From Arthrobacter sp. B3I4 (GTDB lineage: Bacteria > Actinomycetota > Actinomycetes > Actinomycetales > Micrococcaceae): DNA of 64,000 bases. Each line of letters starts with the position of its first letter. Positions within the stretch are counted from its first letter, which is position 1. The DNA is taken from the NCBI RefSeq assembly GCF_030816855.1, contig NZ_JAUSYK010000001.1:3534001-3598000 (forward strand), written 5' to 3'. This document shows positions 1 to 8,919 of the stretch, in pieces. Both the position numbers and the translations under genes were made by a program. The notes beneath the pieces are model-generated. The model did no database searches. It was not told where the DNA came from and saw only the letters and a program-made list of their open reading frames with translations.

Positions 1-204
1 TTCCCGCCGGGCTACGGTATTGCTAGACACCGAACCTGGAAGGCCGTTATGGACTCAGAAGCCGACTACCAGCCACCCCTGCAACTGGAGGGCCAGACGT
101 CGATCAATGATTACCTGGACCCTATCCCGGCGATCACGCCGGTGGAGCTCAGAGAACCAACTGATGATGAGCTAGACGCCTTCTTGACGGCACAGCTCGA
201 ATAA
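1..204 (+). CDS. Hypothetical protein, 3' part (5' end outside window)
   Basis: The frame is open from the first base to a TAA at 202-204 and would encode 67 residues. An internal ATG at 49 would give a 51-residue acidic protein on its own, but no ribosome binding site is obvious before it, so a longer gene entering from the left is more likely. The C-terminus is acidic (a DDELDAF stretch near the end). I do not recognise the family. The next 135 bases, up to the membrane protein, hold no gene. Confidence 0.4.
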   Translation, partial: FPPGYGIARHRTWKAVMDSEADYQPPLQLEGQTSINDYLDPIPAITPVELREPTDDELDAFLTAQLE

Positions 205-339
205 TTCCGGCTAGCTGGCGCCCGGGTCCTTGCTTCTCTCATTTCCCGCATTCTAAAATTAGCTACTCTTCTTTTAGAAGGTGCCCGATGGATAGAACAC
301 TTGAGGCCCTAACCCGCAAGCAGTCAGGCGGCAGTTGAG

Positions 340-816
340 ATGGACTGGCCGGGCTGGGCACTGTTCGGGCTGCTGGCCACCACCGCCCTGACCGCGGTGA
401 TGATCTTTTGCCAGATGGCGGGCTGGACGCGGCTTGACCTTGCGCTGGTCCTGGGCAGCCTCGTCACTCCCGACCCGGACAAGGCCCGGATCGCCGGGTT
501 CTTCATCCACCTCGCGGCCGGTCAGGTCTTCGCCCTCGGCTATGCGGCGACCTTCGCGTTGCTGGGCAGGGCTACCTGGTGGATCGGCGCGTTGCTGGGC
601 CTGCTGCATGTCACCGTGGCGCTGACCATTATCCTGCCGCTGCTGCCCGGCATCCACCCCCGCATGGCCAGCACCAGGGCTGGCCCGGCCAGCCGTGCGG
701 CGCTGGAACCGCCGGGCCTGCTGGGGCTCAACTACGGGATCCAAACGCCCGCGGTGGCCGTGGCGGCCCACCTGGTCTACGGTTCGTTGCTCGGGCTGCT
801 CCTCACGGTCCGCTGA
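340..816 (+). CDS. Small integral membrane protein, unknown function
   Basis: This 158-residue protein has about four hydrophobic segments (roughly residues 5-25, 48-75, 80-100 and 135-157). A polar loop at about 105-130 is rich in Pro, Arg and Ala. It is probably a cytoplasmic-membrane protein of unknown function. It lies 31 bases upstream of the GH15 gene on the same strand, so the two may be co-transcribed. No catalytic motif is visible. That it is membrane-embedded is direct from hydropathy; any role is unknown. Confidence 0.6.
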   Translation: MDWPGWALFGLLATTALTAVMIFCQMAGWTRLDLALVLGSLVTPDPDKARIAGFFIHLAAGQVFALGYAATFALLGRATWWIGALLGLLHVTVALTIILPLLPGIHPRMASTRAGPASRAALEPPGLLGLNYGIQTPAVAVAAHLVYGSLLGLLLTVR

Positions 817-847
817 CCCGGGCGGCGTCGAAAGAAGGTGCATCCGC

Positions 848-2695
848 ATGGAACCATCGGCCCCTTCCCCCGCTCTCGCCGACTACGGGCTGCTGGGCGA
901 CACCCGGACCGCCGCCCTGGTCTCGGCCGACGGCGGCATCGACTGGCTCTGCGCCCCCACCTTCGACGGCGACCCCGTCTTCGGCGCACTGCTCGGCGGC
1001 CCGGAGGCAGGCACCTTCCGCGCCGGTCCCGCCCTGCCCGCACACCAGCTCAGCCGCCGCTACCGGCCGCACACCGCGACGCTGGAAACGGTCTGGGCCA
1101 CCGACGCCGGCACGCTGTCCCTCACCGAGGCGATGGTTGCGGAAGTGTCGGGCCAACTGCTGCCTACCACCCTCCTGATCCGGCGACTGGAGGCGGCGGG
1201 CGCACCGGCGCAGGCCGCCGTCGTCTATGACCCGCGCTTCGGCGAGCGCCACCTCCGCCCACGCGTCCGCCACGGTCAGCACTTGGTCTGCGAGTGGGGC
1301 GCCCTGGCCATGTCGCTGGGCTGCAGTGGCGGGCTGCGGCTGGAGCCGGGGAGGACGGCGGCAGTCACCGTGGAGCCCGGCCGCCCGCTGGTGATGGCGC
1401 TGGCCTTGGCGTACGGGGAGCCGCTGGTCTGGGTCGATCCCGAAACCGCGTGGGACCTGGTGGACGCCGACGAGGCGCGCTGGCGGGAGTGGACCTCAGG
1501 TGTCAGCGACGACGTTCCGTTCCGTGAGCCGGTGTTGCGGAGCCTGCTGACGTTGAAGCTGCTGACCTACTCGCCGTCGGGCGCGCCGGTGGCTGCCCCC
1601 ACCACGTCCCTGCCGGAGGACCCGGGCGGCATCCGGAACTGGGATTACCGGTACGCCTGGCCGCGGGACGCCAGCATCGGAATCGCCGCGTTCCTGGCCG
1701 TGGGCAAGGACGCCGCGGCCCTGAACTTCCTGAACTGGCTGCTGCACGCCAGCCGGCTGCAGCGGCCCCGGCTGCCGGCCCTGCTCACGCTGATGGGCGG
1801 GCATGTCCCCCGCGAGCGCACCCTGGCGGGCTGGCCGGGCTATGCGGGCAGCGCCCCGGTGCGGACGGGCAACGGCGCCGCCCACCAGCACCAGCTCGAC
1901 GGTTACGGCTGGGTCCTGGACGCCGCGTGGAATCTCGTCGGGCAGGGCCACCGGCTCAATTCGGAGACGTGGCGGGCGATGCGCGGCTTCACGGACCTCG
2001 TGGCGCGGCGCTGGCCGGAACCCGACGCCGGCATCTGGGAGATCCGCGACGATCCGGCGCACCATGTGCATTCGAAGATCATGGGCTGGCTGGCCCTGGA
2101 CCGGGCGCTGCGCATCGCCGGGACGCACCGGGTCAGCGCACGACGGCGGCGCCGCTGGGAATCAGCGCGGGCGGCGGTCGCCGCGGACATCACCGCCCGG
2201 GGATTCGACCCGTCCCGGAACACCTACACCCGCTCCTACGGCTCGGCCGATCTGGATTCGGCCCTGCTGATCCTGCCGGTGACCGGTTTCGAGGCGCCGG
2301 ACTCGGCGCGGCTGCGGGGCACGGTGGACGCCGTCGCCGCGGAGCTGTCCGCCGGCTACCCCTTCCTGTACCGCTACCCGCCCGGCCAGGACGGGCTGCC
2401 CGGGGATGAAGGCGCCTTCCTGCCCTGCTCCTTCTGGCTCGTCCAGGCCCTCGCCCTCACGGGACGGTCCGCAGAGGCCGAGGAACTGTTCGAGGCGCTG
2501 ATGGAGGTCGGCGGCCCGCTGGGCCTGTTCAGTGAGGAAGCCGACCCGGCCACCGGGGCCCTGCTCGGGAACTACCCCCAGGCGCTGACGCATGCCGCGC
2601 TGGTCCAGGCGGCGCTGGCGCTCCGCGATGCTGCTTGTGGTAGGCCCGCCACTGGACGACCTCCAATGAAGCAGTACCGGCAGCGGCGGAGGTGA
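848..2695 (+). CDS. Glycoside hydrolase family 15 protein (glucoamylase/trehalase-like)
   Basis: This 615-residue protein has the two-part build of bacterial GH15 enzymes. The N-terminal beta-rich domain begins with ADYGLLGDTRTAALV and GGIDWLC. The (alpha/alpha)6 domain carries RNWDYRYAWPRDASIG at about residues 262-277 and a late EEADPATGALLGNYPQALTHAAL segment. In actinobacteria this family includes trehalases and glucoamylases acting on alpha-glucosidic bonds in the cytoplasm; substrate cannot be told here. There is no signal peptide. The ATG at 848 is preceded by an AAGAAGG-type site. The frame is open further upstream, but that extension overlaps the membrane gene and looks like a shadow. 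Confidence 0.85.
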   Translation: MEPSAPSPALADYGLLGDTRTAALVSADGGIDWLCAPTFDGDPVFGALLGGPEAGTFRAGPALPAHQLSRRYRPHTATLETVWATDAGTLSLTEAMVAEVSGQLLPTTLLIRRLEAAGAPAQAAVVYDPRFGERHLRPRVRHGQHLVCEWGALAMSLGCSGGLRLEPGRTAAVTVEPGRPLVMALALAYGEPLVWVDPETAWDLVDADEARWREWTSGVSDDVPFREPVLRSLLTLKLLTYSPSGAPVAAPTTSLPEDPGGIRNWDYRYAWPRDASIGIAAFLAVGKDAAALNFLNWLLHASRLQRPRLPALLTLMGGHVPRERTLAGWPGYAGSAPVRTGNGAAHQHQLDGYGWVLDAAWNLVGQGHRLNSETWRAMRGFTDLVARRWPEPDAGIWEIRDDPAHHVHSKIMGWLALDRALRIAGTHRVSARRRRRWESARAAVAADITARGFDPSRNTYTRSYGSADLDSALLILPVTGFEAPDSARLRGTVDAVAAELSAGYPFLYRYPPGQDGLPGDEGAFLPCSFWLVQALALTGRSAEAEELFEALMEVGGPLGLFSEEADPATGALLGNYPQALTHAALVQAALALRDAACGRPATGRPPMKQYRQRRR

Positions 2696-2709
2696 CGGGC
2701 GGCCGGAAA

Positions 2710-2733
2710 GAGCCGGCCCGGCCTTCCCGGCTC
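2710..2733. terminator. Short hairpin between convergent genes
   Basis: A 7-bp perfect stem (GAGCCGG / CCGGCTC) with a 10-base loop lies between the convergent stops of the GH15 and sigma factor genes. There is no T-run. It could end transcription from either side, but in DNA this GC-rich a stem of this size is weak evidence. Confidence 0.35.
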
Positions 2734-2739
2734 CGGGCC

Positions 2740-4164
2740 TCAGGGGTCGATCCGGCGCACCTCGATGGGCCACAGCCTGGTCTCTCCGAGCTTGCCGGCT
2801 ATGTCCATAGCGCGGTCCGCGGGTCCGGGGCCGGTCTCCGCGAGGCGTTTGCTGAGGTAGCGGCGCTCGGCCTCCGTCGGTGCAAGGTCCCGGGCCCGCT
2901 GATAGGCGAGGCCGGCCTCTGCCTTTCGTCCAAGGCGGCGCAGGATGTCCGCCTTCGCGGCCGGCAGGAGGTAGTACCCCTCGAGTGCCCGTGTCCGGTC
3001 CAGCTGGTCGATCAGTACCAGCCCCGCCTCCGGTCCCTGGGACATGGCGACGGCGACGGCACGGTTGAGTTCGACTACCGGCGATGGGGCGATCTGTGCA
3101 AGCACGCCATAGAGCACCGCGATCCGGGCGAAGTCCGTGCTGTCCGGGCTGCCGGCATTCATGTGGCACGCGGCAATGTGGGCCTGGACGCGGTAGCTCC
3201 CGGGCCGGGCGCCGCGGGAAGTGCCGGACCGGTCCGCGTCCGCCAGCAGGGCAACGGCTTCTGCGATCGCGGCCTGATCCCATAGTGCCCGGTCCTGGTC
3301 TTCCAGCGTAACCAGGTCCCCTGCCGCGTCCATCCTCGCCGCGTGCCGGGCGTGGTGGAACAGCATGAGGGCCAGCAGGGCCAGCGCCTCCGGTTCCTGC
3401 GGGGAACCGTCGAGCAAGGAAATCAGCAGCCGGGTGAGACGGATGGCTTCCCGGACCAGGGGCTCACGGATCAACGATCCGCCGCCGGTCGCTGAGTAGC
3501 CTTCATTGAACAGCAGATACAGCACGGCCAGGATCCCCGCGGTGCGTTCGGAAATGAGCTCCGGCGGCGGCACCCGGTACGGTATCCCGGCATCCCGGAT
3601 CTTGGTCCGAGCCCGGACCAGCCGTTTTGACATGGCCGCCTCGGAGACGAGGAAGGCGCGCGCGATCTCACCTGTGGTCAGCCCGGCGACCGTACGCAGC
3701 GTCAACGCCACCCGGGCATCGAGCGGGAGGGCAGGGTGGCAGCAGGTGTAAATCAGCCGCAACCGGTCGTCGTCGGCCGCCGGATCACTGCCTGCCTCCC
3801 CTGCCGCCCCTTCAAGCTCCGCGAGAATCCTGAGTTCATGCAAAGCTTTCCTTTCGCCGGCCGCTTTCCGCAGGCGGTCGATCGCGCTGTTCTTGGCCAC
3901 AGTTGTCAGCCACGCCCCGGGGTTCCGGGGAACGCCGCGTGCCGGCCAGTCGGCCAACGCGCGGGCAAAGGCGTCCTGGACGCAGTCCTCTGCCAGGCTC
4001 CAGTCGCCCGTCACGCGAATGAGGGTTGCTGTGATCCGCGCAGTCTCGACGGCGGAGGCGGCTTCGACGGCGGCCCGGACGGCCGCCGACGCCGGCGGCG
4101 GGTCGTGTCCCGCCTGGTCAGCGGTGTCGGCGGCCGGACTGCCGGCTACAGGCTGAGCGGCCAC
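2740..4164 (-). CDS. ECF RNA polymerase sigma factor, ECF42 type with long C-terminal helical domain
   Basis: This 474-residue protein combines sigma-70 region 2 (DWSLAEDCVQDAFARAL, then AWLTTVAKNSAIDRLR), region 4 (ARVALTLRTVAGLTTGEIARAFLVSEAAMSKRLVRAR) and a C-terminal extension of over 200 residues. The extension includes the conserved LLFNEGY, ALLALMLFHHAR and a TPR-like end (AKADILRRLGRKAEA). This architecture and the YciI/DGPF partner gene just upstream are the signature of group ECF42, which has no classical anti-sigma factor. Start chosen: GTG at 4164, overlapping the partner's stop by 19 bases; an upstream ATG at 4245 lies wholly inside the partner gene. Promoters recognised cannot be read from sequence. 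Confidence 0.85.
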   Translation of the reverse strand: MAAQPVAGSPAADTADQAGHDPPPASAAVRAAVEAASAVETARITATLIRVTGDWSLAEDCVQDAFARALADWPARGVPRNPGAWLTTVAKNSAIDRLRKAAGERKALHELRILAELEGAAGEAGSDPAADDDRLRLIYTCCHPALPLDARVALTLRTVAGLTTGEIARAFLVSEAAMSKRLVRARTKIRDAGIPYRVPPPELISERTAGILAVLYLLFNEGYSATGGGSLIREPLVREAIRLTRLLISLLDGSPQEPEALALLALMLFHHARHAARMDAAGDLVTLEDQDRALWDQAAIAEAVALLADADRSGTSRGARPGSYRVQAHIAACHMNAGSPDSTDFARIAVLYGVLAQIAPSPVVELNRAVAVAMSQGPEAGLVLIDQLDRTRALEGYYLLPAAKADILRRLGRKAEAGLAYQRARDLAPTEAERRYLSKRLAETGPGPADRAMDIAGKLGETRLWPIEVRRIDP

Positions 4165-4481
4165 AGGGGCCTGATCTCGATCTTGCCGAACCGTGCCATG
4201 GGGTGCTTGGACGCCACCTCGATGGCCTCGTCGAGATCGGCGCACTTGATAACGTCATAGCCCGCGATCCATTCCTTGGTCTCCGCGAAGGGCCCGTCCG
4301 AGACCAACACTTCGCCCCCGCGGACGGTGACAGTGGTGGCGTCCTCGACGGGACGCAGCCGGTCGCCGTGAAGGGCGACGCCGCGCGCCTCCATCTCGGC
4401 AACCCATTCCTCGATATTGTCCTCGGCCGCCACATATTCCGGCGCCCTGGGATCGCTGCAGATAAAAAGCATGTACTCCAC
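4146..4481 (-). CDS. YciI/DGPF-domain protein, partner of ECF sigma factor
   Basis: This 111-residue protein has the YCII-related fold signature MLFICSD at the start and the DGPF motif (SDGPFAETKEWIAGYDVI), then ADLDEAIEVASKHP. Proteins of this kind are almost always linked to ECF42 sigma factors; their exact role (sensor, modulator or regulated target) is unresolved. Start chosen: GTG at 4481, because AGAGAGGAA sits at the right spacing upstream; the ATG at 4514 lacks this. The sigma factor gene follows with a 19-base overlap, implying translational coupling. Confidence 0.8.
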   Translation of the reverse strand: MEYMLFICSDPRAPEYVAAEDNIEEWVAEMEARGVALHGDRLRPVEDATTVTVRGGEVLVSDGPFAETKEWIAGYDVIKCADLDEAIEVASKHPMARFGKIEIRPLWPLSL

Positions 4482-4624
4482 GATGATTCCTCTCTTTATA
4501 GGTTGATACACCACTACGACGGCCGGGAGGTCGCCAAAAGGACACGCGGCAGGAAATTCTTTCCCGCGGCCCCGTAGTGGCCGCTACGGCTCGGGCCAGA
4601 TCAGCACGTCCTAAGCTTGGTGCC

Positions 4625-5692
4625 ATGACCGCCGCCACAACCGCCCGGAATCCCGCCGGCTCCCGTATCTCCCGGGCGGTCCAGACGCTCACGCCGGGGT
4701 ACTTCGCCCTCACGATGGCCAGCGGGATCATCTCGGTGGGGCTCGAGCTCGAAGGCTTCACCGCCCTCTCTGCGGCACTGCTGGTGGTCTGCGGGGTCTC
4801 GTACGCCGTGATCCTGGTCCTCAGCTTGGTGCGCCTGGTGCGGTTCCGCGCCGACATGCGCCTCGACTTCCTGGACCCGGGCCGGGCGTTCGGGTTCTTC
4901 ACCTTCATCGCCGGCACGAACGTTCTTGGCGTGCGCCTGGGGATGGCCGGGTGGCCGGGGACGACGGCGGTGCTGCTGGCCGTCGCGGTGCTCGCCTGGG
5001 TGGTGCTCGGCTACGTGGTGCCGTGGACCGCCGTGCTGGGCCGGACCGAGCGGCCCGTGGTGAAGGACGCCAACGGCAGCTGGTTCATCTGGTGTGTGGC
5101 CAGCCAGTCCGTGGCGGTCGCGGCAGCCTCGCTCGAACCCCAGGCGGCGCCGGACCAGCGCGCCATGCTGGCGCTGGTCGCCGTCGTGGCCTGGTCGGTG
5201 GGGCTCATCCTGTACGCCGCGGTGGGGATATTCGTGTCACTGCGGCTCATGACGTACCCCATCCGGCCCGAGGACCTGCGCCCGCCGTACTTCGTGGCCA
5301 TGGGTGCCATGGCGATCAGCGTCCTCGCGGGCGCGCGGATCGTCGAGATGGCCGGCGCGCCGATGGTGGACGCCACGCGCGGGCTGGTGGCCGGTTCCTC
5401 GGTGGTGTTCTGGGCCTTCGCCTCGTGGCTCTTCCCGGTCCTGCTCGCCGCAGGCTGGTGGCGGCACGTGGTCCACAAGGTGCCGTTGTCCTACGAACCC
5501 GGTTTGTGGAGTGTGATCTTTCCGCTGGGCATGTATGCCGTGGCCGGGATCTACCTGGGGCGCGCGGACCGGCTGCCCCTGGTGGCGCTGATCGGCCGGG
5601 CGGAGCTCTGGCTGGCGGTCGCGGCATTCCTTGTTACCCTCGCAGCGATGCTCTGGCACCTGTGGGCCACGCTCGTGCGCCCGGAGCGGTGA
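4625..5692 (+). CDS. TDT-family (TehA/SLAC1-like) membrane transporter
   Basis: This 355-residue protein has about ten membrane helices and starts with the family hallmark PGYFALTMASGIISV. Further polar-aromatic motifs such as NGSWFIWCVASQSVA fit the tellurite-resistance/dicarboxylate transporter (TDT) family, whose members export sulfite, malate, anions or potassium tellurite. The substrate is not predictable. The ATG at 4625 is chosen over the earlier one at 4577, since the family start is close to the first helix. The gene stands alone, divergent from the YciI/sigma pair. Confidence 0.8.
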   Translation: MTAATTARNPAGSRISRAVQTLTPGYFALTMASGIISVGLELEGFTALSAALLVVCGVSYAVILVLSLVRLVRFRADMRLDFLDPGRAFGFFTFIAGTNVLGVRLGMAGWPGTTAVLLAVAVLAWVVLGYVVPWTAVLGRTERPVVKDANGSWFIWCVASQSVAVAAASLEPQAAPDQRAMLALVAVVAWSVGLILYAAVGIFVSLRLMTYPIRPEDLRPPYFVAMGAMAISVLAGARIVEMAGAPMVDATRGLVAGSSVVFWAFASWLFPVLLAAGWWRHVVHKVPLSYEPGLWSVIFPLGMYAVAGIYLGRADRLPLVALIGRAELWLAVAAFLVTLAAMLWHLWATLVRPER

Positions 5693-5828
5693 CATCGGGG
5701 ACTGGGCGTCCAAGCGGCGGGTCGTTTGCGCCCATCCCGGGCTGCACCAATTTAGGCGGCGCCACGAGGATACTATTGGGGTCGCTACTACCGCTGATGG
5801 CGGCTTTCAGTTTGGGGAGGGACAAGAA

Positions 5829-7139
5829 GTGACCACAGATACCAAGGCGCTCGTGCCGGTATGGGCGTTGGCAACCGAGGCCGTGAGCGTGTCAAACGTG
5901 TTAGGCGAAGAAGGCATGACACCAGCACGACTCGCTGAACTGAGAACCGTACTCGCCGCGCTTGCCGACTCCCCTGTCGTCACTCTGGAAGCACATCCAA
6001 TCTCCACCAAGCGCGATCGGAACAGCGGGATTGCGCTTCACGCAGCCAGTCCGCTCGCTAGTCAGCTGGCAGAGCTCGTCACCAACACCACAAAGGCCAC
6101 ACCTCCGGTAAACGTCGCAGAAACGGGTGAAGTGCTCTACCGGATGGTGGTTCCTGCGAAGGTCGCCGCGCAGGTCGGTAAGGGGCTTGTAAACCCCATG
6201 GTTTCCAAAGCGGCCGCCGGCGGTATTAGGGGCGCATTAGTGAACTCTGCCGGGACCACGGTCGCGCAAGCTTCGTTTGTGCCGGTTGCTGGCGGCGCCG
6301 CCGCTGCCGGTGCCGCCACCGGCTCGGCCGCAACCGCCGGTGTGGCAGTCGCGAGCGCCGGAGCTCTGACGGTGGCAGCGCCGCTTGTCCTGATGGCCGT
6401 CGCGGTCAGCGCGAGCGCCTATGCCGATCACCAACGCCAGCAAGCGATCGAGCGAATTACCGACCTCCTAGAGCAGTTGCACGACGACAACCTCGACAGC
6501 GAGCGCAACGAACTGGACGCATGTCAAGAAGCGATTGACAAGGCGACGTCGGTCCTCCTCGACCAGGGCCGCATCGGGCTATCACTTGGACTTGATTCCG
6601 CATCGCACGCGATCAGCACCGCCATCGCAGCAACCCGGAGGCGGCTCAAGAAGTGGCAGGCGGCGCTGGATGCGTTGCCCGACGGGCCAGTCGAAGTAGG
6701 TGCGCTGGCGAAATCATTCCCCGGCTTCAACGAGGAGGGCGGCGTATTCCGCGCGCATCTCGAGATCTCTCGACTCGCCATCGCCCTCAAACGCCGGGTA
6801 CTCGTGCTTCAAGCAGTGGAACATGCTCAGCAGGACACAGGCAATCCATTCAAAAGCTTCATCGGCTCGTTGCATGAAGACGAACGTGGCATCGACGAGT
6901 TGGAATCCGCCATTGCCTCAGTTTTGCTGCGGTTGTCGGCTCTTGAGTTAAAGCGTGACGGAGGTTTCCGGATTCCTGCGTTCACTCCCGGCGAGGTCGA
7001 CAACCTACTCGTGGCCGCATACCGCCTTCGCTCCATCGGCGACGGCGTGCCCACGGGATTCCACCAGGCTGACGTCGCGATTGAGATCGAACGGAGCAGG
7101 GACGGTTCGCTCGTAGTTTTCCCCGCGGCCGCTGCCTAG
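5829..7139 (+). CDS. Unknown protein with central Ala/Gly-rich hydrophobic segment flanked by helical domains
   Basis: This 436-residue protein resembles no family I recognise. The first 130 residues are soluble-looking. Residues about 145-205 form one long, uncharged Ala/Gly/Val stretch (GGAAAAGAATGSAATAGVAVASAGALTVAAPLVLMAVAVSASAYA, shown here only in part by its composition) that could be a membrane-inserting helical hairpin. The rest is charged and helical (ADHQRQQAIERITDLLEQL; RNELDACQEAIDKATSVLLD). The GTG start at 5829 follows GGGAGGGAC. G+C is visibly lower than in the flanking genes. A small basic gene follows on the same strand after 100 bases. A hairpin of this type between amphipathic helices is seen in pore-forming effectors; that is only an analogy here. 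Confidence 0.6.
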   Translation: MTTDTKALVPVWALATEAVSVSNVLGEEGMTPARLAELRTVLAALADSPVVTLEAHPISTKRDRNSGIALHAASPLASQLAELVTNTTKATPPVNVAETGEVLYRMVVPAKVAAQVGKGLVNPMVSKAAAGGIRGALVNSAGTTVAQASFVPVAGGAAAAGAATGSAATAGVAVASAGALTVAAPLVLMAVAVSASAYADHQRQQAIERITDLLEQLHDDNLDSERNELDACQEAIDKATSVLLDQGRIGLSLGLDSASHAISTAIAATRRRLKKWQAALDALPDGPVEVGALAKSFPGFNEEGGVFRAHLEISRLAIALKRRVLVLQAVEHAQQDTGNPFKSFIGSLHEDERGIDELESAIASVLLRLSALELKRDGGFRIPAFTPGEVDNLLVAAYRLRSIGDGVPTGFHQADVAIEIERSRDGSLVVFPAAAA

Positions 7140-7239
7140 ACCCCCTCAACGCGCCGCCGAAGTCTCTCGGGCCGGGGACCGCCGGCAGCACCCCATTGCC
7201 CGCCTCGCTTCACGAACTACTGATCCCACGGAGAATACT

Positions 7240-7467
7240 ATGTCTGGAAATGCGGAGAAAGCTGCAGCCATGTTGAAGAGCAGCGGAGCCAAGGCAAAGG
7301 CCGCCGGTAGCAAGCTGCACGCTTTCGCTACGGACCCGGAAGTACAAGCGAAAGCAAAAAAGGCTGCCGAGGAAGGCAAAAGGGTTTATGAGGCCGTAAC
7401 AAGCCCCAAAGCTATGGAGTTCTACCGTCAGGCAGCGGACTTCATCAAAAAGACGAGGAACAAATGA
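7240..7467 (+). CDS. Small basic Ala/Lys-rich helical protein, unknown
   Basis: This 75-residue protein is almost wholly charged helix: MSGNAEKAAAMLKSSGAKAK at the start, then many Lys and Ala, ending in IKKTRNK. There is no signal peptide and no hydrophobic segment. It follows the 436-residue unknown gene and shares its lower G+C, so the two probably form one transferred unit; it could be a partner or immunity-type protein, but nothing in the sequence proves this. The 263 bases after it, up to the LysR gene, hold no gene I can support. Confidence 0.6.
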   Translation: MSGNAEKAAAMLKSSGAKAKAAGSKLHAFATDPEVQAKAKKAAEEGKRVYEAVTSPKAMEFYRQAADFIKKTRNK

Positions 7468-7730
7468 GCCCTAATAAGCTAGTTCGCTAAGCTATCGCTA
7501 GCGGTTTGATCGAGGACGGCGCGGTAGCGTACCCGAGAATATGAGCTCAGCTCCGGCCGTTACCTGCGCACCGGCACTTTAGCAGCGTGTCCTTGGTGAT
7601 GAAAGTGTCGAAGCTCTGCTCCGCGCGGTCGTCGAGCGCGATCCTGTCGATTAGCGTGCTTAAAGGCTCTCCTCGCCCTCCCTGCACCATCGGGAGGGGT
7701 GCGAATGCGGAGCTGCCGCCGCCGTAGTCG

Positions 7731-8669
7731 TTACAAGTAGTCGCCGGCGCGTTCGCGGGCGATCTCCAGCAGCGTGGAATGGAAGGCGACCTCGGCCGGG
7801 GCGTAGACCTTGTCCTGGCGCTGGGCCAGCAGCACGCGCCGCAGCGGTGCGGCGGAGCCGAGGCTGACCACCCGGACGTCCGGGTGCTGCAGGGCCACCG
7901 CCGTCTTCGGTACCATGGCCACGCCCATGCCGACGCTCACCATCGCCTGCGCTTCCTGGTAGTCGTTGGCCAGGAAGCCGATGGTCGGTTCGAACCCGGC
8001 CTCGTGGGCGGAGCGCTGCAGCACCTCGACGACGGGGTGGGCCTCGGCGCGGACGATCCATGATTCCTTGCGGAGTTCCTCCATCCGGATCTCATCGCGG
8101 TCGGCAAGCGGATGGCTGCGCGAGACCAGCAGCACGGTGCTCTCCTGGAACACCTCCGTGATCCGGATGGAATCGTCCTGGAATCGGTTCCACGGGTGGT
8201 CCCAGAGCAGGCACAGCCCGGTCACGCCGGACTGCAGGTCGCTGACCAGGTCATCGAAGCGCGCGCTGCGCAGGGACAGGCCGATCGCCGGGTACCGCTT
8301 CTTGAACGCCCGGATGACCAGCGGCAGGAAGGACCCCGCGAGCGTCGGGAAGGTGCCGACGGTCAGGGAGCCGCGCTTGAGGCCGGCGATCTGGTCCAGG
8401 TCCGACTGCGCCGCCCGCATCTGCCCGATGATCTTGCGTGCGTGGCCGGCGAGGATCTGCCCGGCTTCGGTGGGCACCACTCCGCGGGAACGGCGGTTGA
8501 GCAACGGCTGCCCGACTTCCTGCTCGAGTTTCCGCAGCTGCTGCGAAACCGCGGACGGCGTGTACATCATCAGCTCGGCCGCGGCGGTGATTGATCCCTG
8601 TTCCACCACCTCCACCAGCAGGGCGAGGCGCCGGATGTCGAACAATTCCTGGTCAGCATCGTTAAGCAA
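7731..8669 (-). CDS. LysR-family transcriptional regulator
   Basis: This 312-residue protein has an N-terminal winged HTH (FDIRRLALLVEVVEQGSITAAAE, then TPSAVSQQLRKLEQEVGQPLL) and a periplasmic-binding-like effector domain. The conserved Met-Val-Ser-Val-Gly-Met-Gly-Val segment is at about residue 245. It is divergent from the prpF-like and matC-like genes, the usual layout when a LysR protein activates the neighbouring operon in response to its substrate. The 250-base gap (8670-8919) should hold its binding sites; an AT-richer patch lies around 8695-8745. A broken second copy of its 3' half lies at 11675-11990. Confidence 0.88.
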   Translation of the reverse strand: MLNDADQELFDIRRLALLVEVVEQGSITAAAELMMYTPSAVSQQLRKLEQEVGQPLLNRRSRGVVPTEAGQILAGHARKIIGQMRAAQSDLDQIAGLKRGSLTVGTFPTLAGSFLPLVIRAFKKRYPAIGLSLRSARFDDLVSDLQSGVTGLCLLWDHPWNRFQDDSIRITEVFQESTVLLVSRSHPLADRDEIRMEELRKESWIVRAEAHPVVEVLQRSAHEAGFEPTIGFLANDYQEAQAMVSVGMGVAMVPKTAVALQHPDVRVVSLGSAAPLRRVLLAQRQDKVYAPAEVAFHSTLLEIARERAGDYL

Positions 8670-8919
8670 CGCTTTGCCCTTCTGTTGGATCGGTTGATTC
8701 TATACATTCCTCCGCTGATTGACGATGCTAGGCGCTCTATTTACGACGGCGGGACCCGCCCGGCTGGCCAAAGGCCGCCGCCCCCACAATGAATGAAGCA
8801 TCGCTACAGTCCCTTGCAGAAATCCAACCTTGTCTTCATTTGTGATCTGGATCAATCTCGAATCAAGCCCTTGAACACCATGAGGCAGAACGAAGCAGAA
8901 CCGAAGCAAGGAACAGACC

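Noticed and set aside
2162..3283. Minus-strand frame across the GH15 end and sigma factor
   Set aside because: It is an out-of-frame shadow; the product has no motif and overlaps two well-supported genes.
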